64,000 nt of DNA, taken from the NCBI GenBank assembly GCA_963791225.1, contig CAWBRV010000003.1:1-64000 (forward strand), in the 5' to 3' direction. Position numbers and translations under genes: made by a program. A model generated the notes under the pieces. The model was given only the letters and a program-made list of their open reading frames with translations. It was not told the origin of the DNA and did no database searches. Origin of the DNA: PALSA-612 sp963791225. Its GTDB lineage: Bacteria; Actinomycetota; Thermoleophilia; Gaiellales; Gaiellaceae. Every line of letters starts with the position of its first letter. Position 1 is the first letter of the stretch. Shown here piece by piece: positions 1 through 7,347 of the stretch.

Positions 1-2557
1 GGTACCAATAAGCCCGCTCGAAGTGGTAGCCGAGCACCTCTTCGTACTCGGTCGCGCGGTCGCCAGCAGTACGCTCGAGCCAGCGACCAAAACGCTCGTG
101 CAGATCGGCGCACCTCCTTCGCGATCGAGTCGTACGCGGCATCGCAAATCAGCAGATGGCGAAATTGATAGGTCCTCGCCCCGAGGCTTACTCCCTCTGC
201 ACGGATCAACTCTTTCCGCAGCAGCGATCCAAGTGTCTCGGGAACGGCCGAGCTCAGCGTTTCTGACATCAGGTCTGCGACAGCGCCCTCGTTGAAGAAC
301 TTGCCCTGGACCGCCGCTCCCTCGATCACCGCCCGCTCGTCTTCATCGAGTTGGTCGAGCCGCGCGGCCAGGAGCGCCTGGATCGTGGGGGGCACGCGAA
401 CCGCGGACAGCCCCTCTGACCTCCAGCGCCCGTGCTGATGGACAAGCAGGCCGTCCTCGATCAGCATCGAGAACATCTCCTCGACGAACAACGGATTGCC
501 CTCTGCGGCGTCCGCGATCTTCGTCGCGACCTCCTCAGCAAGCTCGGCCTGCCCGACGAGGCTCTTGATCAGCGACGAGCACTCATCGTGCGAGAGCGGC
601 TCCAACAGCGCTGCAGTGGCGTTGAGCTTTCCTCCGCCCCAGTCGGGCCGGACGTCGAGTAGTTCGGGCCGGGCGAGGCACAGAAGGAAGATCGGTGCGT
701 CGCGGAGCCCATCGGCGAGTCGCTCGACGAGATCGAGGAAGGTCGCTCTCCCCAATGGATGTCGTCGAAGACGACCACGAGCGGCTGGATACGCGCCAGC
801 GCGTCGAGCAACGCCCGCACTGACTCGAACCCTTCTTCCGAGCGGCCGCTGACGTCGGCAAGACCGATCGTCTCGGCCAGCCGTTGCGCCAAATGCTCGG
901 CAGCCTCTTCGTCGCCGAAGAATCCAGCCAGCTTTGCTTGCGCCTGCTCCGGCGAGTCACTGTCGACGAGTCCGACCGCCTCCTTGACCGCTTCCAGCAG
1001 AGGCCAGAACGTGATGCCCTCGCCGTACGGCAGGCAACGACCGCGGGCCACGAGCGCTCGCCCCGCAACGTCGGCCAAAACCTCCTCGACTAGCCGAGAC
1101 TTTCCGACCCCGGCGACACCAAGAACAGTAAAGAGCTGACAGGCGCCATCACCGACCGCCTGCTCGAACGCGTCGCGCAGCCGCCGGCGCTCACGATCAC
1201 GGCCGACCATTGGAGTAACGAACCGTCTGACGACACCGGGGCCGAGCTGAACCGGTCTCGAGCAGGCGCCACGCATCACTTGCCGGCTCAGTGACCAACG
1301 CATCCCGGACGAGCCATCGCGTCGCCGCATCCAGGATGATCTCTCCCTGCATCGCGTCGCGCGCAAGGCCGGACGAGATGGTAAGCGGCTGACCCGTCGC
1401 CCCAAGCTCAGGCGCAACGTCGCCGCCGACAACGACCTCACCGGTGCTGACCCCGATGCGATACGAGAAGTCGATCGCCTGTTCGCTCTTGAGTTCTGCC
1501 GCTAATCCGGAGAGAGCGTTTCGGGTATCGGCCACAGCCCGCATTGCTCGGAGGGCGTCGTCTTCATGCAGCGTCGGAAGCCCGAAGATCGCGGTGATCC
1601 CGTCTGCCGCGACCGTCTCGACCTTACCGCCATGTCGAGCGACACACACATTCACCTCACCGGACGCACGACTCGTTACGCGCCGCAGGGACTCGGGATC
1701 CAGCGTTACGCGGCGCTCCGACGAAATCGTCAGATCGATATATACCGCTGTGATCGACCGCCGCCCCGCCCGCGCCACAGATTCCGCCCGGATCGCCGGC
1801 ACGTCTAATGGAGGTTGCCGGCTGTTCGCCTGGCTCGGCAGCAGGTGGGGCGACCAGGTCGAGAGCCGGATCCTGGTTCAGGATTGCCTGGTGGAGCTCG
1901 CGCAGCTCACGTGAGGGCTCGATCCCGAGCTCGTCCACGAGCGTCCTTCGCGCCTCCTGGTAGGCGTTCAGCGCCTCCGCCTGCCGGCCGGAGCGGTACA
2001 GCGCCAGCATCAACTGACCGCGCAGGCGTTCCCTGAGCGGGCTGTCGGCAACGAGCTCCTCGAGCTCGCCCACCAGGTCGGCATGCAGCCCCGCAGCCAG
2101 GTCGCACTCGACTCGCTCCTCCAAACAGGCGAGCCGCTGCTCCTCCAGGCGTGCAGTCTCCGCGCTGGGCGAACTGCTGATAGGCGAAGTCGCCGAGTGG
2201 CGGGCCACGCCAAATCGACAATGCCTCGTGCGGCCGCTCCTCCGCACGCAACGTCCGGAAACGCCCCAGGTCGAGCTCTCCCTCATCGACACGCAGCAGA
2301 TAGCCGGGAGGCCTGGTCTGCAGACGCTCCCGGCCGAGCAGCTTGCGCAGCTGTGACACGTACACCTGCACTGCCTTCTGGGCCGTCCCGGGCGGCTCGT
2401 CCTGCCACAGCGCCTCGATCAGCCGATCCGAGGAGACAACCTCATTCGCATTAAGAAGCAGAACGGCAAGCAACGCGCGCTGCTTCTGCCCGCCCAGATC
2501 GAGCGCCTCCCCGTTGGAGACGACCTCGAGCGGGCCAAGAATCCGGAACTCCATCAC
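1..2557 (-). pseudogene. SARP/BTAD-cyclase-ATPase regulator, frameshifted, cut by window edge
   Basis: Transcription regulator of the SARP type fused to a cyclase-like and a STAND ATPase module. Reading right to left: an OmpR-like winged helix (starts MEFRILGPLEVV, with YVSQLRKLLG) and a BTAD helical domain (LMLALYRSGRQAEALNAYQ) down to about 1850; a class III cyclase domain at about 1800-1260 (VYIDLTISS, RIGVSTGEVVVG); then an ATPase with Walker A VAGVGKSRL near 1110 and Walker B LVVVFDDIHW near 770. Codons for the ATPase helical region continue to base 1, so the C-terminus is outside the window. The reading frame breaks near 2162, 1835, 1250 (in a CCCC run) and 745, each by about one base, while the protein signal continues in the next frame. 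That could be decay or sequencing indels. It is divergent from the secreted repeat protein at 2703. Confidence 0.8.
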
Positions 2558-2587
2558 CTACCTCGCGGCGACGCTAACAGCCGCCCC

Positions 2588-2639
2588 GCCTCAAGGCGCG
2601 CTTAGGCACGCCTTTACCGACGACTAACCAGCACTTAGG
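2588..2639. promoter_or_regulatory. Possible SARP operator: weak repeats at 11-bp phase
   Basis: In the 145-bp divergent gap between the SARP-type regulator (ends its 5' side at 2557) and the secreted protein (2703), five related octamers start at 2588, 2599, 2610, 2621 and 2632, exactly 11 bp apart, with a CTTA/CTCA-like core (best copies CGCTTAGG and CACTTAGG). Direct repeats at 11-bp phase are the known binding pattern of SARP winged helices. The match between copies is loose, so this is an inference, much weaker than the CTCTCAR sets elsewhere in the window. Confidence 0.4.
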
Positions 2640-2702
2640 CCACCTGCGGTCAAGTGGGCGAGTCGATCGCACCAGGCGGTCGCAAACGAAGGAGGAAACC
2701 AG

Positions 2703-3347
2703 ATGAACGGCAATACCCACACCATCAAGCGCCTGATCACCGGGCTCGTGCTGGCCACCGTCCTGGCCGCGCTCGCCGTCCCCTCGGCGCTCGCCGGCAG
2801 CAACTCCCGCTACGGCCCACTCGACCCCTGGGCGCTCAAGTACTTCGCCTCACCCACGATCACGACCACCGCCGTGATCGACGGCCGCTCACCCGAGACC
2901 CGCGCGGCGCAAACAGCACAGGCAGGTCTGCTCATCCCCGCAGACGGACGCTCCCCCGACACCCAGGATGCGGCTCAGACCGCGCAGGCAGCTCTGCTCA
3001 TCCCCGCAGACGGACGCTCCCCCGACACCCAGGATGCGGCTCAGACCGCGCAGGCAGCTCTGCTCATCCCCGCAGACGGACGCTCGCCCGACACCCAGGA
3101 TGCGGCGCAGTCCGCGCAGGCCAACCTGCTCGCCCCTGTTGACGGGCGCTCCCCCGACACCGTTGACGCGGCCGTCCAGGCGCAGAGTCCTGTCGTCACC
3201 ATCATCCAGACACCCGGCTTCCAGTGGGGCGACTTCGGCATCGGCGTCGCAGCCGCCCTCGGCCTCATCTGCCTAATCGCCGTCTCGATCCGCTTGCTGA
3301 CAGCCCACAAGAGCCGCAAGCAGCCAGGTTCGGTCGCAACCGCCTAA
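2703..3347 (+). CDS. Secreted 22-residue-repeat protein with C-terminal membrane anchor
   Basis: 214 residues. A good ribosome site (GGAGGAAACCAG) precedes ATG 2703. Residues 9-31 form a signal peptide ending in ALAG. After a short linker there are five tandem units of about 22 residues with the pattern DGRSPDTQDAAQTAQAALL, units 2-4 almost identical. Near residues 177-199 lies a single membrane span (GIGVAAALGLICLIAVSIRLL) followed by a basic tail HKSRK. The layout (export signal, repeat stalk, anchor, positive tail) places the stalk outside the cell. No family is recognised. It is divergent from the SARP-type regulator, the same arrangement as the 125-residue protein at 16164, which has different repeats. 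Function unknown; a cell-surface stalk or a sensed ligand of the neighbouring signalling genes is speculation. Confidence 0.75.
   Translation: MNGNTHTIKRLITGLVLATVLAALAVPSALAGSNSRYGPLDPWALKYFASPTITTTAVIDGRSPETRAAQTAQAGLLIPADGRSPDTQDAAQTAQAALLIPADGRSPDTQDAAQTAQAALLIPADGRSPDTQDAAQSAQANLLAPVDGRSPDTVDAAVQAQSPVVTIIQTPGFQWGDFGIGVAAALGLICLIAVSIRLLTAHKSRKQPGSVATA
2880..3203 (+). repeat. 66-bp in-frame tandem repeat, 5 units
   Basis: Units start at 2880 (63 bp), 2943, 3009, 3075 and 3141 (degenerate). The units at 2943 and 3009 appear identical in DNA, including synonymous positions. That points to recent duplication or gene conversion and makes the copy number likely to vary between strains. Confidence 0.9.
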
Positions 3348-3381
3348 GCCTTCCTCCTTTGGCACAACGCGACCGAAACAC

Positions 3382-3409
3382 GAGGGGCTCCGCAGCAACG
3401 GAGCCCCTC
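3382..3409 (+). terminator. Hairpin after the secreted repeat gene
   Basis: Perfect 11-bp inverted repeat GAGGGGCTCCG / CGGAGCCCCTC with a 6-base loop, 35 bases after the stop codon at 3347. There is no T-run, as is common for hairpins in very GC-rich genomes. A transcription-end role is inferred. Confidence 0.6.
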
Positions 3410-3471
3410 AACCACGCCCCGCAGTTCATCCCCTGCCTTCAGCCGTTCTAGCTGCGTACGCCCTCCCCCGG

Positions 3472-3566
3472 CCCCTCACGCGCCTACGCGCGTGCGTGCG
3501 CACGGAAAGTAGTGCGTGTGCTTCGGTCGACCACAAGCCGAGACGCCTGCGACTCGTTCTCCCTCC
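3472..3566. repeat. Dispersed intergenic repeat S, copy 1
   Basis: About 95 bp starting CCCCTCACG and ending CTCGTTCTCCCTCC. It shares blocks with 29017-29061, 35887-35979 and 36010-36081 (common words: GAGACGCCTGCG, CTCGTTC.CCCTCC, GTGCTTCGGTCGACC). It lies between genes, without transposase or coding signal. The rest of 3410-3717 shows no gene. Confidence 0.55.
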
Positions 3567-3717
3567 TGGGCGGTTCGCCAACAAGAGCCGAGTCGGCTCC
3601 GTAGAATGGTGTCTGCATCGCGAGTGCGGTCGTCTGACCGCCGCCAACCGGCTCCAACGCACGGTGGCTCAAATGATGCGGCCCCGCTAGGGGGCAACGT
3701 TGGGAAGGGGATCAGGA

Positions 3718-4117
3718 TGGATCTGGAGAGGCTCGAGGCGCGGTTGGCGCGGGCGTTCAGGGCGCGACCGCAGGTGTTGGGTGAGGCGCAGATCGTCTGG
3801 AGGCGCCGGCCGATCCCGCTCTGGCAGTGGGTCGAAGAGTTGATGGAGGAGGCGGACTGGGACGAGGTCGGTGAGGGCTGTCTCGAGGACTGGCCCGGGA
3901 GCATCCAGGCGGTGCTCGATGGTCATCTGCGCGACCTGTTGTTCTTCTATTGGGACGGGCTCGGTCCGACGAGCTCGGTCGCAGGGCTGCAGGTGCTCGA
4001 GCTGGGCGGTCGGGGCTATCTGGTCTATTGGAACGAGCTCGAGTCCTACCAGGCCGTGGGGGTGCTCGAGCCGTGGCGGGACGACCTCGTCGTCTCGGCG
4101 GCGGTGAAGGAGATCAC
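3718..4117 (+). pseudogene. Hypothetical gene, 3' end replaced by a clpP piece
   Basis: The frame opens at ATG 3718 after an AAGGGGATC ribosome site and reads [19 protein letters not shown], then an acidic aromatic-rich stretch ([30 protein letters not shown]). After about 133 residues (VVSAAVKEI) it runs at about 4118 into sequence that is antisense to a clear ClpP N-terminus, so the natural C-terminus is missing. An open frame continues to 4424 by chance. I do not recognise the family. Confidence 0.45.
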
Positions 4118-4316
4118 AGTTGATGTAGACCGAGATGTCCTTGCCCGGATCCTCCGACTCGAGATGCAGCAGCTCGGCCACGACCAGGTTGGCGATCTGA
4201 TCGTCGATCGGCGTGCCCAGGAAGATGATCCGCTGGCTCAGCAGATGCGAGTACAGGTCGGAGGCACGCTCCCCACGCGCGTCCTGCTCAACAACCATCG
4301 GCACCAGCGGGCTCAT
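4118..4316 (-). pseudogene. clpP: ClpP protease N-terminal fragment
   Basis: Starting at GTG/ATG 4316 on the minus strand, about 66 residues match the N-terminus of the ClpP serine protease: [20 protein letters not shown], then [19 protein letters not shown] and [18 protein letters not shown]. In intact ClpP this runs directly into the SPGG oxyanion motif and the catalytic Ser, His and Asp, all of which are absent. The frame continues only as antisense of another gene. This is a broken 5' copy of about one third of the gene and cannot encode a protease. A full copy presumably exists elsewhere. Confidence 0.8.
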
Positions 4317-4463
4317 CGCAGCCAGGGTTGCACATCTCGCTCAGTGACGAAAACGCTCACCCGACGCTCCGCATATCGAAACCGGATCTATGCAGACTCA
4401 GGTTCGGCCAGGCTCCGGCGCTAGCATCGAGCTTCAGCCCCTGCATCCTGGAGGGAGGCGCGG

Positions 4464-4760
4464 ATGACCGAGACCTACTCTCACACGACCTGGCAGGTCA
4501 AGCCGGGAAAAGAGGCAGAGTTCGCCCGACGCTGGCAGGAATGGGCCGAGTGGAGCCACCGGCAAGGCCTCGGCGCGCATGCCCGGCTGCTCCGTGACGT
4601 CGAGAGCCCAGGCACGTACGTCAGTTTCGGTCCCTGGGCAAGCATCGACGCAGTCAGTAGCTGGCGCTCGCTCGCCGGCTACCACGAACGCGTCGCTCGC
4701 CTACGCGAAGTCGTCGTCAGCCTCGAGCCGCGGACGTTCGAGCTCGTCGCAGAGCGATGA
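4464..4760 (+). CDS. ABM-type (antibiotic biosynthesis monooxygenase fold) protein
   Basis: 98 residues, starting MTETYSHTTWQVKPGKEAEF. The length and the pattern (beta strand, KPGKEAEFARRWQEWAEW helix, RLLRDVESPGTYVSFGPWAS, then a C-terminal helix and strand) fit the dimeric alpha+beta barrel family that includes Dabb/ABM monooxygenases and heme-degrading relatives. Family members act as small cofactor-free oxygenases or as ligand-binding dimers; the substrate cannot be told here. GGAGG precedes the ATG. It stands alone beside decayed genes. Confidence 0.65.
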   Translation: MTETYSHTTWQVKPGKEAEFARRWQEWAEWSHRQGLGAHARLLRDVESPGTYVSFGPWASIDAVSSWRSLAGYHERVARLREVVVSLEPRTFELVAER

Positions 4761-4839
4761 CCTGCACTCTCCAGCGACACCACTGACCACGCTCCCCTCG
4801 GTGCCTGTTCAGACCGTCGAGCGGCTCATCCGGCCTTCG

Positions 4840-4980
4840 ATGATGGCCGTGCGCTCACGAGCAGTGATCTTGATCGACGGCACCGGCCTGAGCCCGGTTG
4901 ATCGACCGAGAAACGGCTCCAAGCATCATCTCCTCGCCGACGCGACCAGGATTCCGCTCGCCTGGACGCTCACGGGCGGC
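4840..4980 (+). pseudogene. IS5/IS4-type transposase fragment
   Basis: The frame reads VILIDGTGLSPVDRPRNGSK, then HHLLADATRIPLAWTLTGG. This matches the central DDE transposase segment (DG..., SPVDRGRxGSKHHLLVDA.GIPLA) of IS5-family elements. Only about 45 residues remain, with an internal deletion after the first Asp. At TGG it joins directly onto a cold-shock gene fragment. Confidence 0.65.
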
Positions 4981-5069
4981 TTCAAGACCCTGGCAGAAGG
5001 CGCCAAGGCCGAGTTCCAGGTCGCCCAGGGCAGAAAGGGCCACAAGCGGCAAACATCATCGCCCGCTAG
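4981..5069 (+). pseudogene. Cold-shock protein C-terminal fragment
   Basis: Reads GFKTLAEGAKAEFQVAQGRKG, then after a one-base shift QAANIIAR and stop TAG 5067-5069. This is the last 30 residues of a CspA-type single-stranded nucleic-acid-binding protein (normally GYKTLxEGxKVEFxVxQGxKGPQAxNV). The RNP1/RNP2 part is missing and is replaced upstream by transposase sequence. Confidence 0.65.
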
Positions 5070-5097
5070 GCAGCGCGTCACCCGCAGCGCAAGCGGG

Positions 5098-5307
5098 TCA
5101 CAACATCTCTTCAGTCCTGTCGTCGCGGCCCCTCACCCACACGTCCACGACGCCGTGGTGCTTGCGCGAGCAGACAGCGCTACAGAACGGATCGCGGTTC
5201 GTCACCGCGACCGGAGGCCGCTCCTTCCCGCAGACGAGACAGCGACCATCCTTGCGGACGCTCGGCCCGTTGTCGCCCAGATCCCGAAGCGGTGCGCGAC
5301 CGCTCAT
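5098..5307 (-). CDS. Small zinc-ribbon protein (CxxC...CxxxC)
   Basis: 69 residues. The core pattern CLVCGKERPPVAVTNRDPFC then SAVCSRKHHGVVDVW gives two Cys pairs and a HHGV end, the layout of a short actinobacterial zinc-ribbon family. No enzyme domain is visible. Ten bases upstream on the same strand lies a 30-residue basic protein gene (5318-5410), suggesting a two-gene unit. Function unknown. Confidence 0.55.
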   Translation of the reverse strand: MSGRAPLRDLGDNGPSVRKDGRCLVCGKERPPVAVTNRDPFCSAVCSRKHHGVVDVWVRGRDDRTEEML

Positions 5308-5317
5308 CCGGGCGTCA

Positions 5318-5410
5318 CTACTTGCCGCGCGAGGTCTTCATCGGCCGCTTCGGCTTCGCTGCCGTCTTCGCGGTCTGCGGCAGCGACTTCTCACGCTTCT
5401 TGCCAGCCAC
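5318..5410 (-). CDS. 30-residue lysine-rich micro-protein
   Basis: Starts at GTG 5410 with a very good ribosome site (GGAAGGAG, 7 bases before the start) and reads MAGKKREKSLPQTAKTAAKP, then KRPMKTSRGK and stop TAG. Strongly basic with no predicted fold. It sits just upstream of, and in line with, the zinc-ribbon gene. The ribosome site is the main evidence; binding of RNA or DNA is only suggested by charge. Confidence 0.5.
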   Translation of the reverse strand: MAGKKREKSLPQTAKTAAKPKRPMKTSRGK

Positions 5411-5503
5411 ACCCAGCTCCTTCCCTGATCACTCGGTCGTGGCAGGGTAGCTACACGGCAGCCGAGTTCAAGGGCCAGCCCGGCTACTAGCCTGATGAGA
5501 CGA

Positions 5504-5743
5504 TCAGCGGCTTGAGCGCCAGAGTCTGAGCTGGTCTCGACGTTTGACTCGATCGACCACCCGTTGGATCGCCCTCGCCTTCGCCTTCGCAACCGCGCAG
5601 TCGATCGCCTCCTCATCGATCACCCTTCCACTGGGCGCGATGAACAGCGGTTGAGGCCGTCCCGTCTCGCCAGCCTCGCCTGGCCCCACGACCAGGGCGG
5701 CAACTGCAAGTGGCGATTGGGCAGCGGGCAAGGACTCAGCCAT
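5504..5743 (-). CDS. Hypothetical 79-residue protein
   Basis: ATG 5743 to TGA 5504. Alanine-rich start (MAESLPAAQSPLAVAALVVG), then VIDEEAIDCAVAKAKARAIQ and a basic C-terminal helix QRVVDRVKRRDQLRLW. Codon third positions are mostly G/C, as in real genes here, but there is no obvious ribosome site and no known family. It could be a chance frame. Confidence 0.3.
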   Translation of the reverse strand: MAESLPAAQSPLAVAALVVGPGEAGETGRPQPLFIAPSGRVIDEEAIDCAVAKAKARAIQRVVDRVKRRDQLRLWRSSR

Positions 5744-5810
5744 GACGGCAATCTAGGCACCGGCGCGGACATCACCGTTGACCGTGCTGGTGACAAGCAC
5801 ACTGTTGGTG

Positions 5811-5972
5811 ATGCTCATCGCAACGAGCCTGGCCGCGATCGTGATCGTTGTCGCCGTGACCGCGATCGTGGTCATCTCGGTGCTCGGGCTGTTCGTCTGG
5901 GGTGCGATCCAGGACGGACGCGAAGAGAAAGCCCTCAAAGAACAGAGGAAACGGCGAACGCCGCAGGTATGA
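5811..5972 (+). CDS. Small single-span membrane protein
   Basis: 54 residues if ATG 5811 is the start; the open frame begins at TTG 5778. One long hydrophobic span (IVIVVAVTAIVVISVLGLFV) is followed by WGAIQDGREEKALKEQRKRR, a charged cytosolic tail. No ribosome site is evident. Family not recognised. Confidence 0.4.
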   Translation: MLIATSLAAIVIVVAVTAIVVISVLGLFVWGAIQDGREEKALKEQRKRRTPQV

Positions 5973-6093
5973 TAGTGTCCATAGTCACAAAGCCTGCTGA
6001 GTCGAGTCGCCTGACTGGCAGCGCAGGGATCGACTTCCGGCGTTTCTAAGCAGACGCTTCCCCGTGGCGGGCCTCCCAACGAAAGAGAGGCCC

Positions 6094-6306
6094 ATGAACA
6101 CGATCCTTTCACCCCAACCTCTTTCGAGTCCTGCTCCAGAGGAGGTTCCTCTGAGCAACCTGCCGATTCCAGGCGTCAACCGAGTAATGGCGAACCGCCC
6201 CCGCAGATACATCGCCACCATCCACCACGCAATACTCCACCACGGTCTCGTCGCACTCTTGCTGCCGCTCGGGCTTCTCTTCCTCGCCTTCGTTGCACAC
6301 GGCTAG
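6094..6306 (+). CDS. Small membrane protein
   Basis: 70 residues from ATG 6094, preceded by AAAGAGAGG. Proline-rich N-terminal half (LSPQPLSSPAPEEVPLSNLP), basic middle NRPRRYIATIHHAILHHG, then one hydrophobic span LVALLLPLGLLFLAFVAHG at the very C-terminus (tail-anchored layout). Family not recognised. It lies just upstream of the IS end at 6362. Confidence 0.4.
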   Translation: MNTILSPQPLSSPAPEEVPLSNLPIPGVNRVMANRPRRYIATIHHAILHHGLVALLLPLGLLFLAFVAHG

Positions 6307-6361
6307 CCGAAACAACGCCCCAAGCGGACGCAGTGCTGGTGGCTGCTTCGGGCAGGGCGGC

Positions 6362-6383
6362 TAAGAGCCTATTTCGCTAGGCC
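6362..6383 (+). repeat. IS end, left copy of a 22-bp inverted pair
   Basis: TAAGAGCCTATTTCGCTAGG plus CC pairs as inverted repeat with 16609-16630 (20 of 22 positions). It overlaps the stop codon of the transposase gene at 6377-6379, so it is the 3' terminal repeat of that element. Confidence 0.7.
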
Positions 6384-7219
6384 TGTTCTCCTACGATGAG
6401 TCCGGCCGCTCGCCAGGTGATGAGGCTGCAGGCGAGGTGGAGCATCGCCAGGTAGGTGTCGGCGCGTTTTTCCCAGCGAACGAGCACCCGGCGGAAGCGG
6501 TTCAGCCAGGAATGAGTGCGCTCAACAACCCAGCGGCGGGCGCGGAAGCCAGCCTCGTGTTTGATCGCACGCGCCTCCTCGCCGCGCGAGCGAACGTGGG
6601 CGGTGAAGCCGAACTCAGCAACGAGCTCGTAGACCTCACGGAAGTCGTAGCCCTTGTCGAGGCAGAGCCCCTGCGGCCTACTCTCTGCCGGCTGGGGGCG
6701 AGAGATCGGGATGCTCGCGAACGTTCTGGCAAGGAGCTTGAAGTCGTTGACGTTTGCGCCGGCGACCGCGAGGCCGATCGGCACGCCCTCGCCCTCGCAG
6801 AGCAAGCTTCGCTTTGTTCCCTGCTTTGCTCTGTCGGTCGGGTTCGGCCCGCTCTGTTCACCGCCGAGCGGTGCCTTCGTCATTGCCCCGTCTGCGGCCA
6901 GCCAGTCCCAGTCGATTCCCTTGATGCCGTCGTATTCGATCAGTCCTTGCTTCCAGAACTCGAGGAAGACGCCAGCCTCTGTCCATTCCCGGAAGCGCCG
7001 GTAGGCAGACGAGGAGCTGCAGATGCCGGTCGCATCAAGCGCATTCCACTGACAGCCCGTGCGGAGGACGAAGAGGATCGCGTTCATCGCGTCTCGGTCG
7101 GGTACGCGCGGGTTGTGGCAGCCGAGCGGGTGCGCAGGGCGCGGTGGCAGCAACGGCTCTATCCTCGCCCAGAGCTTCTTCGGGATCCGCCAGCCATCGT
7201 TTGTCAGCACCAGGCCCAT
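6377..7219 (-). CDS. IS5-family DDE transposase, full length
   Basis: 280 residues from ATG 7219. An N-terminal DUF4096-like part (WARIEPLLPPRPAHPLG; RDAMNAILFVLRTGCQWNAL) precedes the DDE catalytic part: first Asp in WLAADGAMTKAPLGG, the SGPNPTDRAKQGTKRSLL segment, second Asp in LCLDKGYDFREVYEL, and the Glu in WVVERTHSWLNRFRRVLVRW. All three acidic residues and the Y-(2)-R-(3)-E-(6)-K-like signature are present and the frame is intact, so the enzyme could be active. The 3' terminal repeat is at 6362-6383. No matching 5' end is visible upstream of the ATG in 7220-7345; the only partner is 9 kb away at 16609. Confidence 0.85.
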   Translation of the reverse strand: MGLVLTNDGWRIPKKLWARIEPLLPPRPAHPLGCHNPRVPDRDAMNAILFVLRTGCQWNALDATGICSSSSAYRRFREWTEAGVFLEFWKQGLIEYDGIKGIDWDWLAADGAMTKAPLGGEQSGPNPTDRAKQGTKRSLLCEGEGVPIGLAVAGANVNDFKLLARTFASIPISRPQPAESRPQGLCLDKGYDFREVYELVAEFGFTAHVRSRGEEARAIKHEAGFRARRWVVERTHSWLNRFRRVLVRWEKRADTYLAMLHLACSLITWRAAGLIVGEQA

Positions 7220-7267
7220 TCGCCATCCCTCCCCCTGAATCGGTTGTACGACGAGCGCGGCCTCCCA

Positions 7268-7296
7268 GGCTCGGTGAGCTCTCAGCGTGCGCTCAG
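7268..7296 (+). promoter_or_regulatory. SARP-type operator before kinase 1
   Basis: Heptamers GGCTCGG (7268), CTCTCAG (7279) and CGCTCAG (7290), each 11 bp apart, about 50 bp before the kinase coding region. Same sequence and spacing as at 10787-10815 and 16077-16105. Confidence 0.6.
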
Positions 7297-7347
7297 CAGC
7301 GGCGCAGAGGATATGGGTCTACTGTTCCACCTAGCGGGAGGTAGGGC

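Noticed and set aside
2880..3203. CRISPR-like array
   Set aside because: Repeats are 66 bp, adjacent without spacers, and in frame in a secreted protein.
4579..5490. 303-residue single protein
   Set aside because: The frame joins unrelated pieces (shadow of the ABM gene, transposase fragment, cold-shock fragment, antisense of the zinc-ribbon gene) by chance.
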